A stretch of 64,000 nt of DNA from Nitzschia sp. DOCU1 (Eukaryota; Bacillariophyta; Bacillariophyceae; Bacillariales; Bacillariaceae): positions 4,307,534-4,371,533 of the forward strand of contig OX595986.1 of the NCBI GenBank assembly GCA_951394045.1, read 5' to 3'. Below the pieces are notes generated by a model that saw nothing but the letters and a program-made list of their open reading frames with translations, was not told where the DNA came from and searched no databases. A program made the position numbers and the translations under genes. Positions 1 through 10,900 of this stretch are shown here, piece after piece. The number at the start of each line of letters is the position of its first letter. The first letter of the stretch is position 1.

Positions 1-1047
1 GCGGTGTAAGTATCCGAATACATTGGCTGAAACAATCCATTGTTGCGGTGGCTCATCCTTGTTTTCTGTTGCAGACTTCCTCGAGCGTCGCTGGCCGCGT
101 CGCGATTCCTTTTGTCACTAGATCCTTTGCGTGATCCGATGGGTGTGCTTCTTGCCATTGATTTTTTTGCCTTGAGTTCAAACAGCGAAACAAACGATCA
201 GTGGCTGGTAGACTTTGCGGAGGCTGGAACGGTAAAGCTTCACTACATGGATGATACCACGGAAGATGGATATGAGTGCGGCCTTCTCGATCTGCCGAAT
301 TTTGCGTACTCGTACGCAATGGCCTTGTTTCGATTGGATCGAAGCAGACCGACGGAAACTTCTAAAGAGAAGGCCGACGCCGCCATGAAGGCAGCTCTGA
401 GTCGGTTTCCGTCCATATTAGAGCAGTTGTTGGTTCAGAACGAAGTGAATACTTCTGGCCGATCCTTTCAGACGGATTGGCCATCTGTATTGGGTTTTGC
501 TAGAGATCGCGCTCTGCAAGTTCAAAATCAGCTGACGGAAGCAGCCGCTGCAGACCCCGTGGTTCGGGCTTGTACCTCCCAAGCGTATGATTTGATTACT
601 CGAATCTTTGTTCAACAAAACTTCAAGCTGTGGAGCCTAGATGTGGTGCTCACGTGGATGTATCAAAATCTCAAGGAACTCAAGGAGAATCCGGACCCGG
701 TGGTTCCGTTACAGCCAGCGATTATGCGCTATGCACGATGCGACCCTTCGGATTACGAAAGTAAATTCCAAACAATGCCCGCTGATGCGAATCCTCTAGA
801 TCCTGCATTGGTTGCCCATGCCATGACAATTGACACAAACCGCCCTCGGTTTATGCAGCGAGCCGCTCGCGGTGGTGGTATGATGGACGAATTTGCCATG
901 ATGGCGGCGTTGGACCAGCATGGTGTATTAGCAGGTCCACCGACAGCGATGATTGATCCAGACTGGCCCGTATTGGAGGTTTTCTGGCGAAGCTTTTTGC
1001 CTTGGGCGCACGTTGAAGGAGTACCTCCTCCGAGACGACACGGGTAA
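1..1047 (+). CDS. TCF25: TCF25/Rqc1 family protein, C-terminal part
   Basis: The reading frame enters from outside the window. A GTAAGT donor at 6 and a TTGCAG acceptor ending at 74 suggest an intron at 6-74, so the visible last exon is 75-1047 and bases 1-5 end the previous exon. The protein shows the family marks SLDPLRDPMGVLLAID, DLPNFAYSYA and, near the end, FWRSFLPWAHVEG, which match the C-terminal half of animal TCF25 (LSLEP..DP, LPNFAFS, FFRSLLP..EG). TCF25 and yeast Rqc1 belong to the ribosome quality-control complex that marks stalled nascent chains on 60S subunits. The N-terminal basic region lies outside the window. Family assignment is firm; the first five bases as exon are inferred from the splice signal alone. 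Confidence 0.85.
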
Positions 1048-1082
1048 TTTTAGAGACAATCTATTTCTGAGTTCATTGCTAC

Positions 1083-2608
1083 CTAATGCGTAGCGATTCC
1101 TTCAAGCATGTCAAAGTAGGTCGGGAAGGTCTTGGCTGTGCATCCAGGGTCATTAATAATGACGTTGACACCTCCACAAGCGGCGAGACTGAAAGTCATT
1201 GCCATTCGGTGATCGTCGTAGGTCTCGATAAGGACATTGTCGTTAATCTTGTTGCCGGCAGGAGGGTGAATTATACAGTAGTCCTCAAATTCTTCGACTT
1301 TAGCACCGAGCTTGGTGCACTCAGCAACAATAGCCTTCATTCGCTCAGTCTCCTTCAGCCGCCACGAATAGACGTTTCGGATTGTGGTCGGGCCCTCGGC
1401 AAAGAGGGCCGCTACAGCCAGCGTCATGGCAGCATCCGGGATTTTACCGCAGTCGACATCCACGCCCTTCAGTTTCTTTGATGGATCACGAGTCACCGTG
1501 ATACTTTCCGGTGCCCATGTGACAGTAGCTCCCATTTGTTCCATCACATTTGCAAAGGCGACGTCGCCCTGAACACTTTCCGACCCGCATCCTCTAACAG
1601 TAACAGTTCCACCTGTGATAGCTGCTCCTGCAATAAAGTAACTAGCCGAACTAGCATCTCCCTCCACCAAAATTGAGCCAGGACTCTTGTATTTTTCCGA
1701 CGCAGCAATGTGGAATTTCGGCCGACCATCCATGTCGCCTTCAATCTTTACGGTGACACCAAATTTCTTCATCAGCCCAATCGTCAATGCCACGTATGGT
1801 GCCGAGATAAGTTCATCTTTGATTTCAATGGTAACATCCCCATCAACAACGGGCGCTGCCATCAATAGAGAGGACAGAAACTGTGATGACATCTTGCCAC
1901 TGATAGATGCCTTCCAGTGGTTGCCAAACGGTCAGAAAATAGTATTCCGCCGAAATATTCAGAAACTTTGCAACGTACCTTGCCGCCCTTCAGTCCTTTG
2001 GCGTTGATAGTTACTGGAGGACATCCCGTTTCTTTGACACAAGTAACGTCGGCCCCAAGTTGCTGAAGACCGTCGATGAGATCGGCGATCGGCCGCTCTC
2101 GCATTCGGGGAACACCGTCCAAAACAAATTTTCCCTTTCCCATACACAAGGCAGCCGCCAAGGGTCGCATGGCAGTACCAGCGTTGCCGAGGAAAAGCTC
2201 ACAAATTTCATCCCCACTTGGGGAGTTGATTGGCCCATTTTGTCCCGTGACAGTCACAGATTCGGCAGAGTGCCTCTCGACTGGTACTTTCATTTGATCA
2301 AGTGCTTCGAGCATATAGCGGATATCGTCGCTCTCCAATAAATTGTCAACCTTGGTCTTTCCTTCGCTTAACGCGGCCAGCAAGAGACATCGATTGCTCA
2401 GGGACTTCGACCCTGGAAGCGTTACTGTCCCATCCAAACTCTTAATCGGAGTAACAGTGTAGGTTTCTGCTGTTGCAGCGCCGGCGGACATTAGGGCAGA
2501 ACTTCGACCAACCGACTCCTTTCGGAGCGCCATTGGCGTAAATGCAAAGAACTCGGAGAGTCCGACGAGCAGAAGGCAGCTACTGAAAACAACCTTCATC
2601 TTAATCAT
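1083..2608 (-). CDS. aroA: EPSP synthase (3-phosphoshikimate 1-carboxyvinyltransferase), plastid-targeted
   Basis: Exons 1979-2608 and 1083-1910 are joined across a 68-bp GT-AG intron in phase 0, giving about 485 residues. The N-terminus has a hydrophobic signal peptide followed by FFAFTP, a Phe motif typical of bipartite plastid import signals in red-plastid algae, then a short basic stretch. The mature protein begins around [29 protein letters not shown] binds phosphoenolpyruvate, [11 protein letters not shown] is the glyphosate/PEP loop, and [31 protein letters not shown] and YDDHRMAM are further conserved blocks. The enzyme joins shikimate 3-phosphate and PEP to EPSP in aromatic amino acid synthesis. 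It stands alone and is not part of a pentafunctional AROM protein as in fungi and oomycetes, in line with a plastid pathway. The loop reads GNAGTAMRP, the usual glyphosate-sensitive type. Confidence 0.95.
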
Positions 2609-3439
2609 CGCTTGTTTCGTCGTTACAGTTTCTTCGTTTGAATGAATTCGAAGGGAGCTAATGATTCGATCAAGTTGTGGTGTCGCTTTCTTGTCGGCGG
2701 CAGAAACAACGATGTGAATAAGCGGTCAGTATCGATTCAAACGTCAGTCACGCGCGCCAATCCCTCCACCTGGATGGTGCCGTGGATGGCGCGCTTGGTT
2801 AATTCGAAGCAGTCGACAATCTCACATCAGTGGCACCATGCCATGCCATGCATCACGTTCGCGCGCAGGGAGCGCGGTTGACGACCAATGCGATTACTTC
2901 AGAGAAGGGACCGTTCGAGACTGCTACTACGCGACCATCAAAGATGCCCTTGTTAAGGAGTTAAGGCTAGGATGTTATGACTTTCTTAGATTGCAAGAAG
3001 TTGCCATACCATCATAGCGTAAAATGCACAGCTTTCTATCATACTAGCGATGGACATCAGTTGAGTATCTGTCTCACCTGTCGTAGTAGAGGAGTAGCAA
3101 ACTGGCACTGTCCTTGCCTCCCACTGTACGCTGCCCTTCTGGCAAAAGATACTACACCGGCATATTGTGTCCTAACACGCCCAACTGCTTGACATGCAAA
3201 TTCGTCATGCTACTACTAGTTTTACAAGAGTGGTCGTGGGGATGATCAAGATACCCTTGTTTGCGAGGGGGTTGGTGTGAAAGATTCGTCGAGACAGACG
3301 ATGGTTGAGATGCAGGAGTCTTTGATGGCGAGTGCTTGTGGCCGTATTGTGTCGTGTCTTTGCTCTTATACAAGCCATCGCAAAAGACTGGGCGGTGGTC
3401 TCCACTCTAGAATCCGTAATACAGAATGCAATAGACAGT
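2609..3439. other. Intergenic region, no gene seen
   Basis: This stretch runs from the EPSP synthase start to the end of the repeat-protein gene. It should hold the EPSP synthase promoter in the part next to 2608 and the 3' flank of the repeat protein near 3439. Only short, unconvincing open frames are present and no RNA gene or clear motif was found. Confidence 0.5.
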
Positions 3440-4369
3440 CTATTTTTGCTTGGACTTGACCAAGGCAACAGCTTCCGCAAGGTATTTGGGTTCAAACTCA
3501 GCGAAAGACATGGACTTATCGCTAGCTTCGTACGCAAGCTTGGCGGCAGCGTTGTAGGGAACCGAAATATCAACAGGTTGCTTGGACTTGACCAAGGCAA
3601 CAGCTTCCGCGAGGTATTTGGGTTCAAACTCAGCGAAAGACATGGACTTATCGCTAGCTTCGTACGCAAGCTTGGCCGCAGCGTTGTAGGGAACCGAAAT
3701 ATCAACTGGTCGCTTGGACTTGACCAAGGCAACAGCTTCCGCGAGGTATTTGGGTTCAAACTCAGCGAAAGACATGGACTTATCGCTAGCTTCGTACGCA
3801 AGCTTGGCCGCAGCGTTGTAGGGAACCGAAATATCAACTGGTCGCTTGGACTTGACCAAGGCAACAGCTTCCGCGAGGTATTTGGGTTCAAACTCAGCGA
3901 AAGACATGGACTTATCGCTAGCTTCGTACGCAAGCTTGGCCGCAGCGTTGTAGGGAACCGAAATATCAACTGGTCGCTTGGACTTGACCAAGGCAACAGC
4001 TTCCGCGAGGTATTTGGGTTCAAACTCAGCAAACGACATGGATTTATCGCTGGCTTCGTAGGCCAACATGGCTGCTGCACTGTAGGGGACCGAGATATCA
4101 ATCTTTTGCGGCGGCTCATCAGGAATCTTGGCAACTTCTTCCATTTGCTGAATGAACTGTTCCTTGGAAACGGTCGTGGATCGATCTTGGTGATCCATGA
4201 TGATTTGCAGAGTCAGGGCAAGGTCCTCGGCAAAGGACGAGGCCGCCTTTCCACCGGGTCCCGTAACTACAGCCGACATCGCCAATTGGCTGGAACTCAT
4301 GAGCGACCGAGGAGCCGGGCAAAAGGCACTGGCCAGAGGAAGAGCGAGGATAGCAGTTGCGAACTTCAT
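3440..4369 (-). CDS. Plastid-targeted protein with five 44-residue tandem repeats, function unknown
   Basis: The start is taken at 4369 (MKFATAILALPLASAF), giving 309 residues. An in-frame ATG 36 bases upstream would put a non-hydrophobic stretch before the signal peptide. The signal peptide ends in the classic ASAF-CPAP motif, followed by a Ser/Arg-rich stretch, so import into a complex red plastid is expected. Residues from about 35 to 89 form a unique domain. Residues 90-309 are five back-to-back copies of a 44-residue unit that starts DISVPYNAAAKLAYEASDK, continues with SMSFAEFEPKYLAEAVALVK and ends SKRP, SKQP or SKQK. Copy 1 is the most divergent (YSAAAM). Each unit is predicted to be mainly helical. 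I do not recognise a known family. Copy number may vary between strains because the DNA copies are nearly identical. Confidence 0.85.
   Translation of the reverse strand: MKFATAILALPLASAFCPAPRSLMSSSQLAMSAVVTGPGGKAASSFAEDLALTLQIIMDHQDRSTTVSKEQFIQQMEEVAKIPDEPPQKIDISVPYSAAAMLAYEASDKSMSFAEFEPKYLAEAVALVKSKRPVDISVPYNAAAKLAYEASDKSMSFAEFEPKYLAEAVALVKSKRPVDISVPYNAAAKLAYEASDKSMSFAEFEPKYLAEAVALVKSKRPVDISVPYNAAAKLAYEASDKSMSFAEFEPKYLAEAVALVKSKQPVDISVPYNAAAKLAYEASDKSMSFAEFEPKYLAEAVALVKSKQK
3443..4102 (-). repeat. Five in-frame tandem repeats of 132 bp
   Basis: The period of 132 bp is exact across all five copies (for example TGGACTTGAC at 3451 and again at 3583). Copies differ at only a few bases; the copy nearest 4102 is the most divergent. 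The repeat is wholly within the coding sequence and keeps the frame. The long open frame on the opposite strand is a by-product of this periodicity. Confidence 0.95.
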
Positions 4370-4868
4370 GGTGGATTCTAGGAAGTGAGAGTTTCGAAAG
4401 CACAACGTTGTCGAGAAGTGATGCGAATGCTAGTGGGGCGAGGCCTCTGATCTACAACAGGAGCAGTGCGGCAGCTGGTGTTATTTTCGTCGATCTTCTC
4501 GACCGCTAGTAACCTCCCCCTTCTCGGTTCTTTATCCTTGAAGGGAGTGGTTATTACGACGCCCCACTGGCAAAGAACAACAACACGTAGTTCAAGTTGA
4601 CATCTCGTGCGTGTGTGCGTGTGTGCGTGTGACCGCGAAAACGAGAAAAGTGACGTTCGCGCCCATCATCTTTCGTCGACGCAAACGGACGCACGCCAGA
4701 CATCTGATTGGATCTTTGGACCAGTTCGATTCGATCATTGGCTACATGATGTCTCCCTCCATTCGAGAGCGCGTGCCGCCCCACCATGGCAGCAACAATG
4801 GTGGGGTTTCACATCTCCAGTACTCCTGTCATTGTCAACCTTTCCAAGAGTTCATATGCATTGAAGAC
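4370..4868. promoter_or_regulatory. Divergent intergenic region with a GT-rich microsatellite
   Basis: This 0.5-kb region separates the leftward repeat-protein gene from the rightward RFC3 gene and so should carry both promoters. A (GTGTGC)-type simple repeat lies at about 4607-4631. The RFC3 frame is open upstream to 4611, but the family N-terminus begins at 4869. No specific binding site can be named. Confidence 0.5.
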
Positions 4869-6005
4869 ATGTTGTGGGTAGATAAATATCGTCCTACCGA
4901 GTTATCCGAGCTGGATTACCACGATGAAGTGAGCGACCGCCTTACGTCCTTGGCTCGAAATCCGGCTTCCCTGCCGCATCTCTTTTTCTACGGTCCATCT
5001 GGGGCTGGCAAACGCACCCGCATTGCTGCTTTGCTGGGTGCTCTATTCGGCCCCTCAGCCCACAAGCTTCGATTGGATCAACGCACCTTTACGACTCCCA
5101 CGAATCGTACCGTTGAACTGCACATGGTGACCTCCAACTTTCACGTGGAATTCTGTCCTGCCGATGCCGGGAACAACGATCGCTATGTCATTCAAGACGT
5201 TCTCAAGCAGCTGGCTTCCACCAAGAATATTCGAAGCAGTGTTGCAAATCTGCAGCAAGAGAAAGAGAACCAGCAAGTGAATCCAAATGGAGCGGCCTCG
5301 GGTTCTGCCTCGGCGGTGGAAATCAAGGTCGTCGTTCTGAATCAAGTGGATCGTCTCTCGAAACAGGCGCAAGCGGCTCTTCGTCGGACCATGGAAAAGT
5401 ACGCTGCCTCTTGCCGGCTCATTCTTTGCTGTGACTCTCCCAGCAAGCTGATTGCTCCTCTCCGATCGAGATGCCTGGGCGTCCGCGTATCCGCTCCCAC
5501 AATCGATCAAATTGCACTGGTTTTGAAGAAAGTTGCCGAGAAGGAATCCTTTGACCTCCCCGAAGCTCTGGCCGTCAACATGGCTCGAGAGTGCAATCGA
5601 AATCTTCGCAAGGCTGTGTTGATGCTTGAAGCCGCCAAGGTTCAAGCTAACGGTCGATCTCTCTCGGAACAGCAAGCCCTTCCTACTACTGACTGGGAAT
5701 TGTACATTCGGGAACTGGCCGACGATATTACCAGCGAGCAGTCGCCACAGCGACTCGTCATGGCCAGGGAAAAGCTATATGAACTACTGGTCAACTGTAT
5801 TCCAGCTTCCACTATTCTTAAGCGATTAGTGGGAGAACTTTTACCAAAGATCCCTGATGAGAATCTCAAGGTGACGGTCGTGGAGTGGGCCGCCTTTTAC
5901 GAACATCGAATTGCCATGGGGAGCAAGGAGATCTTTCATTTGGAAGCCTTTATTGCCAAGTACATGGCATTGTATCGCAAGTTTATGAACGAACTATTTG
6001 GATAG
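4869..6005 (+). CDS. RFC3: Replication factor C subunit 3 (clamp loader; yeast Rfc5 equivalent)
   Basis: The start at 4869 (MLWVDKYRPTELSELDYH) is chosen because LWVDKYRP is the exact family N-terminus; it gives 378 residues against about 355 in animals. The P-loop FFYGPSGAGKRTRIAALL matches RFC3, where a basic residue follows GAGK. The Walker B region is the RFC3-type degenerate VVVLNQVDRLSKQAQAALRR, without the DExx box of the active subunits. The sensor and SRC motif are in LILCCDSPSKLIAPLRSRC. RFC3 is one of five subunits of the complex that loads PCNA at primer-template junctions. A spacer of about 20 residues rich in Gln, Asn and Ser follows IRSSVANLQQ. No introns are seen. Two further ATGs at about 4746-4749 lie in frame but would add a poorly conserved leader. 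Confidence 0.95.
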   Translation: MLWVDKYRPTELSELDYHDEVSDRLTSLARNPASLPHLFFYGPSGAGKRTRIAALLGALFGPSAHKLRLDQRTFTTPTNRTVELHMVTSNFHVEFCPADAGNNDRYVIQDVLKQLASTKNIRSSVANLQQEKENQQVNPNGAASGSASAVEIKVVVLNQVDRLSKQAQAALRRTMEKYAASCRLILCCDSPSKLIAPLRSRCLGVRVSAPTIDQIALVLKKVAEKESFDLPEALAVNMARECNRNLRKAVLMLEAAKVQANGRSLSEQQALPTTDWELYIRELADDITSEQSPQRLVMAREKLYELLVNCIPASTILKRLVGELLPKIPDENLKVTVVEWAAFYEHRIAMGSKEIFHLEAFIAKYMALYRKFMNELFG

Positions 6006-6058
6006 ATTGTGGATAAATATTAAGGCAAAACGTACTATAGTCCAAATTCCATTTGCAG

Positions 6059-7387
6059 TCACCGCTCAGTAGCTCCACCGCCGTCCGTTTGAATGACAAT
6101 CTTTCCAATGCTCTTGCCACTCTGAATCTGGTCATGCGCTGCGGCCACCTCGCCCATGCTCATTTCGACGACTCGAGGGCACTGTAATTGTCCCGCCTCG
6201 AACCATTGAGTAATTTGATCGTACAAGATACCCAACATTTCAATTTCTTGTACGAAAAAGGACAAATTGAACCCCATCAAGGACTTGTTGCTCGTGGTCA
6301 AGCCCATTGGATTGAATTTAGGAAGCCGCATCATTTTATGTGCCATGCCCAGCCATTCGAGAGGATGCAACATGTCATTGCCCATGGGTAAGTTGGAATG
6401 AAAGCCAAACACAATGAGCCGTCCCGTCGGCGCCAAGTGATCATACGAATCTTGCAATGTCGAGACCCCGTTGGCATCGGCAATGACCGCAAAGCCCTGT
6501 GGGGCAGCTTCTTCCGCCAGTTTCCATAGATCGTCTTGACTCTTGTCAATCACTACATCGCATCCCAGGGCTTTGGCGGCATCGACCTTGTTGGTTCTTC
6601 CGACGACTCCTACCACTTTGGACATGCCTAAAAGTTTGGCCATTTGTATTAACATGCTGCCAACTCCTCCGGCTGCAGAATGAATCAGCATAGATCGATT
6701 ACTGGGTCTTGGACTAAGATCCAGTGGGAACTGGCCGCCCAAGACCAATGCGTAGAGTGCTGTTAACGACACTGCCGGCAGGGATGCGGCCTGAGCAAGA
6801 GTCAGGCCCTTGGGGACCTTTCGTATTTGATTGGTTGGCACCAATACTCTAGTGGAATAGGCACCGAAAAATGTCGCCCCATACACTTGGTCGCCAACCT
6901 TCAATCCACTATCGTCGTCATCCGAAACTTGTTCTATGATGCCCGCAATGTCAAAGCCCGGAACAATCGGCCATCCGACAAATTTGTTTGCGCTTTCGTA
7001 CAACCCCCATCGAATGCAACAGTCGGCGTAGTTGATCGAGAAACAATGAATCTTTACTACGGCCGATTTTCGCGGCAGCGATCCCGAGATGTCAATAAAG
7101 GGGGTCGGATTGTCCACGTTGTACCCACACGTCGCGTAGCCAGGTTTCAGAGTAATCACACGCAACTGCTCCTTTCCACCTGGGCGTCCAATGGCGACGC
7201 ATTTTGTCTGTGTAGGTGATGACGACCCACCGGTGTCCTCTTCTGCAATCTTGGGAAGCAACAGTGATAGATATTGTGGGGCGAATGAGTGGACGAGCCA
7301 CGACAAAATGTTGGCAAAGACCGCTACAATCACATCCCAGTCTTGACCCAGAATGGTAAACTTTTTCGTCGATGAGGAGCTGCTCAT
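6059..7387 (-). CDS. Zinc-independent MDR oxidoreductase, VAT1/quinone reductase-like
   Basis: A single exon codes for 442 residues. After a hydrophobic stretch at about 20-45 (possible membrane anchor) comes an MDR fold: GroES-like half with SINYADCCIRWGLY and VPGFDIAGIIEQV, then the nucleotide-binding half with LIHSAAGGVGSMLIQMAKLLG, the NAD(P)H site of quinone oxidoreductases. The Cys/His ligands of zinc alcohol dehydrogenases are absent. A helical segment with FNPMGLTTSNKSLMGFNLS before the C-terminus is typical of the synaptic vesicle VAT-1 homologue group. NADPH-dependent reduction of a quinone or enal is likely; the substrate cannot be told. The gene ends only about 50 bp from the convergent RFC3 gene, so their 3' ends may overlap as transcripts. 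Confidence 0.85.
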   Translation of the reverse strand: MSSSSSTKKFTILGQDWDVIVAVFANILSWLVHSFAPQYLSLLLPKIAEEDTGGSSSPTQTKCVAIGRPGGKEQLRVITLKPGYATCGYNVDNPTPFIDISGSLPRKSAVVKIHCFSINYADCCIRWGLYESANKFVGWPIVPGFDIAGIIEQVSDDDDSGLKVGDQVYGATFFGAYSTRVLVPTNQIRKVPKGLTLAQAASLPAVSLTALYALVLGGQFPLDLSPRPSNRSMLIHSAAGGVGSMLIQMAKLLGMSKVVGVVGRTNKVDAAKALGCDVVIDKSQDDLWKLAEEAAPQGFAVIADANGVSTLQDSYDHLAPTGRLIVFGFHSNLPMGNDMLHPLEWLGMAHKMMRLPKFNPMGLTTSNKSLMGFNLSFFVQEIEMLGILYDQITQWFEAGQLQCPRVVEMSMGEVAAAHDQIQSGKSIGKIVIQTDGGGATER

Positions 7388-7933
7388 TCTTTGAGATGCA
7401 ATGACTGATTCCGACAGAATTCACAGTTTGGGGTAGAACGTGTTATTGCTTGTTCTGTTTCGTTTTAGTGGCGACAGCGACTTGCGAATGGTTGAGTGTT
7501 AGGTGGCTATTTTATGTGATCGAGATCCACACCACCGCATCTTTCGTCAATCGTCGGGATTGATTGTGGGCTCACGTCGACCAATCGTATCATGGAAAAG
7601 CTAAAAAATCGATATCGACCAATCATATCACGAAAAGCGTACCATTTATTGGCCAAGAGTCCGTCTATCTGATGGCGACATTTCGGCAAGAAGGTCTATG
7701 TACGTGATGGTGAACATCAGTCAAATGCTGTAGCCTACTAGTAGGACTAGGAAACACGCTGCTCCGATGATACAAAGTAGTTGTCCGTAATATGTACTCT
7801 CTATGACTATCAAGAGCATATCGGTCTGGTAGCACTACTAGCGATGCCACCGGGAGACGGCTGGTGCCGCTGACGCGGCCCGGTTACGTAGAAAGAAACC
7901 AGAACTCACTTCTTGCAGACCTGTATGTAAGTT
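7388..7933. promoter_or_regulatory. Upstream region of the VAT1-like gene with a duplicated CCAAT element
   Basis: This region holds the promoter of the leftward oxidoreductase gene and the 3' flank of RAD50. At 7577-7601 and 7615-7638 lies an imperfect direct repeat: TCGACCAATC(G/A)TATCA, then an AAAAGC tail, spaced 38 bp. Each copy includes a CCAAT pentamer, the core bound by NF-Y in eukaryotes. No gene is seen. Confidence 0.45.
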
Positions 7934-10900
7934 CTAAATGAGCTCGTCCCAGTCGACAGCATCAATCTTGGAGTAGTATTTCCCGTCGGCGCCTTCTTCG
8001 CGTCTGACTTGGAAATATTTTTCCGGCATTGGGAATCCTGACTGCGACGCCAACTCCGACTTCATCATGGACACAAAGTCTTCATCGTGCGTGATAAGAA
8101 CGAGCTGAAAGTTGCTTTGGTGCGCCCTAGACGCAATGATTTGCGCTAAGGCAACAGCAAGACCTTTCTTATTATCGTGATCAAGATTGACAGTGGGCTC
8201 GTCAAGGGCAATGCATCCAAAGTTCAAGCAGAAGGTCTCGGCCAATGCCAAACGAATGACAATGCTCGCCAGAACGCGCTGTCCAGCGGAACATCGCCCT
8301 CGCATATCTAGTTGTGTTGATCCCTTTGTCATGACAACTCTGTAATTGTACGATCTGAGAGCTCGCGAGCCCGATTCTTGACCGGAAACAATTTCGATGC
8401 TCGAGATGTCTCTCCCTTTGTAGGTCAAAGTCCACAAATCCCTAATAATCGTGTTGATTTCAGCTATTTTGAGACTGTGAAACTTCAGAAGAGCCTACAA
8501 CAGAGGGAAAGCGGCAGTGAGAACACAAATGACAAAGTAGGCCGCACATGCATTTACCTCTGTCGTACCTTGTCTAGTGCCGAATGGTACTTTTCCAAGT
8601 CCTTCACAGCCATTTGGGTCGTTTCGTACTTGATCATCGCAACTCGGTACTCTTCATCAACGTCTTTGTATTCAGGAGCGGAGAGTTTGCGCTAATAAAT
8701 GTAGGAAAGACTCCTGGGTCAGAACAAATCGACTTGGCAACAGCAAGCCTTAGATCAAATAGATGCTTACCTTGACCGAGCGGATGCACTCCAAAATCTC
8801 TCCTCGTCGTCCTTCGAGTCTCGCAATTGCTTCCAAAACCGATTGCCGCCTATTGCGAAGGCTGTCCGCATCATCGTCCACAGTTTCGTGGCCATCCACT
8901 TGCGCGATCTGACTTTCCAAGACTTGAATCTCCTTCTTTAGCGCAGCGATTCGTTGAGTGCTGGTGATGGCTTCAATGTTGTGTTCCAGGTTCTTCCTGT
9001 GGCGCTCTTGGTCTTCTAAGGCCTTGACGATGTTCTCAAACTTGGGAGTGATCTGCTGGATTCGACGATTCTGTACTTCTTTCTGCTTCGCAAACTCCGC
9101 AGATTTCTTCTCAAAATTCGCAAGTTCATCCTCGTTTGTAGACGATTCATATTTCTTGATTTCCGATTCGATGTCACGCAGCTCCTTGGCGGAACTTAAG
9201 AACAAATCCAACGTAGTTCTCAGCCTTCGTTCGACGTCTTCGTTGTCTTGTCGATTGCGCCGCTGCTCTGCTTCTTTCTTCTTCAACTGTTGCAAGACGG
9301 GGGCAAGCTGCTCTTGAAGCTGTAAAGAAAGAAAAGCGTCAGCCTTTTCAGCAATCTCCGCATTTCAATAGCATGATCAACATACCTGTTTCTCTTCGGC
9401 CGAGCAATTCAAAATCACGTCTTGGAAGTGCTTCTTTCTGCTTATGAGTTCGTCTTCCTTCGCCAGCTTCTGCTCCTTTTCCCGGAGGTTTTCTTCTACT
9501 CTGCTCGCCTGTGGAGGGAAAAAAGGTTAGAAAAAAATGTGGGCCAATCCTTTACTGGTTTCGAAACCTACCGCTTCTGTAACCTGGGTGATACGATTCA
9601 TGAGCACCGTCAGTTCCTTATTCAGTCGAGCCATCTGCGAACGAAACGTAAACGAACAAATTAGAGAGGTTGGAACCAATGCGGAGACCATTGAATTGTC
9701 GTACCTGGTTGTTGTACTGCTCGCGCTCTTCCGTCCGTGCATTCATTTCACGTTCAACAGTCTCCAAGTCTCGCCCCTTCCCATCTGTGCCCACGCTCAA
9801 ATCGGCCGCCTTCTGCTGAATCTGCATACGCTTCTCGGCAATGCGGCTTGCAGCCTCGGACCACCGGTTGGCGGAATCCAGCAGTTCGCGTAGGGAAGAA
9901 GTCTCATCTTCCAACTCAGATGCAGTATCTTTGCCATCGGTAAGTTGACGAGAACAATCAGCAAGGGCAGCGTCCAGTTCTCGAATTGTAGCTTCCAAGT
10001 CGTGTACCTCGTTGGCGATACGGCGGTATTCCAAGACAGCAGTCGAATGCTGCGAGACGGTATCCTTCCAGTTGGCGTACTTCGAAATCGCAGCCTTCTT
10101 GCTTTCATCAATCTGGAGCAACGGGGAATTTTCACTTTTCAGTTTTTTCATTTGCTTCTTGAAAGTCTTGTATTCCGACGCGTTTATGAATTCTCGAGTA
10201 CAACAAGGACACTCATATTTTTCAGCATCTACTTTTGACTGCATAAGGAAGTCAGAGAGAATACAAAACGGTGAGATGATTTCAGGGTCACGATGGAAAA
10301 TGTGCATTAATTTGGGTTCATTCGCGTACCTCATTTACCAGTCTGCTAATGAGTCTTGCGATCGTGTCGCTCCCAATGCCTTCCATTGAGTCTGACTCCA
10401 GCTCCTCCAATCGACTTGTGAGATATGCCAATAATTCTTGCGGACGAGCTTCGCTGGCAACATCATCTGGCGTAGGATGCTTAATATCCAACTCATAAGC
10501 CTTCAGCTGTTCCACAACAGCCTTGACAGCTTCAACACTTCCTCCAGGAGCTTCCAATTCCCCCATGCGAGTCCATTTTGTCTGAACCGTACGCCGCTGG
10601 TGCCCAATCAATGCTTGACGCTCTGAGACAGCCTGTTGTAGTTTTGCGACTTGGGCCCTAGCGCGTTGCAGATCATCGTTCCGAGAATCGAACTTGCTTG
10701 AGATCTCGTCGACTGCCTTATCGACTACAGCCCGAAGTTCATCCCCTTGCTTGTCCTCCATGCCAGGTAAATTCTTCGGAAACGATGCAATATTGAATTG
10801 CTGTCCTAGGAAAGTGGATTCACGAATTGTCTCGTCGAGGATCTCTAAATCTTTGACGCATTGCCCCTTCAAGACAACGACAGCGTTTTGAGCATCCGAC

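Noticed and set aside
3443..4102. CRISPR-like direct repeats
   Set aside because: Units are contiguous with no spacers and keep a reading frame in a eukaryotic gene.
3205..4134. A 309-codon minus-strand frame over the same repeats
   Set aside because: It is another frame of the repeat region, kept open by the period being a multiple of three, and has no signal or domain.
3332..4381. A 349-codon open frame opposite the plastid repeat protein
   Set aside because: It is the mirror of the in-frame 132-bp repeat; the sense strand has a signal peptide with ASAF motif and the antisense does not have any domain.
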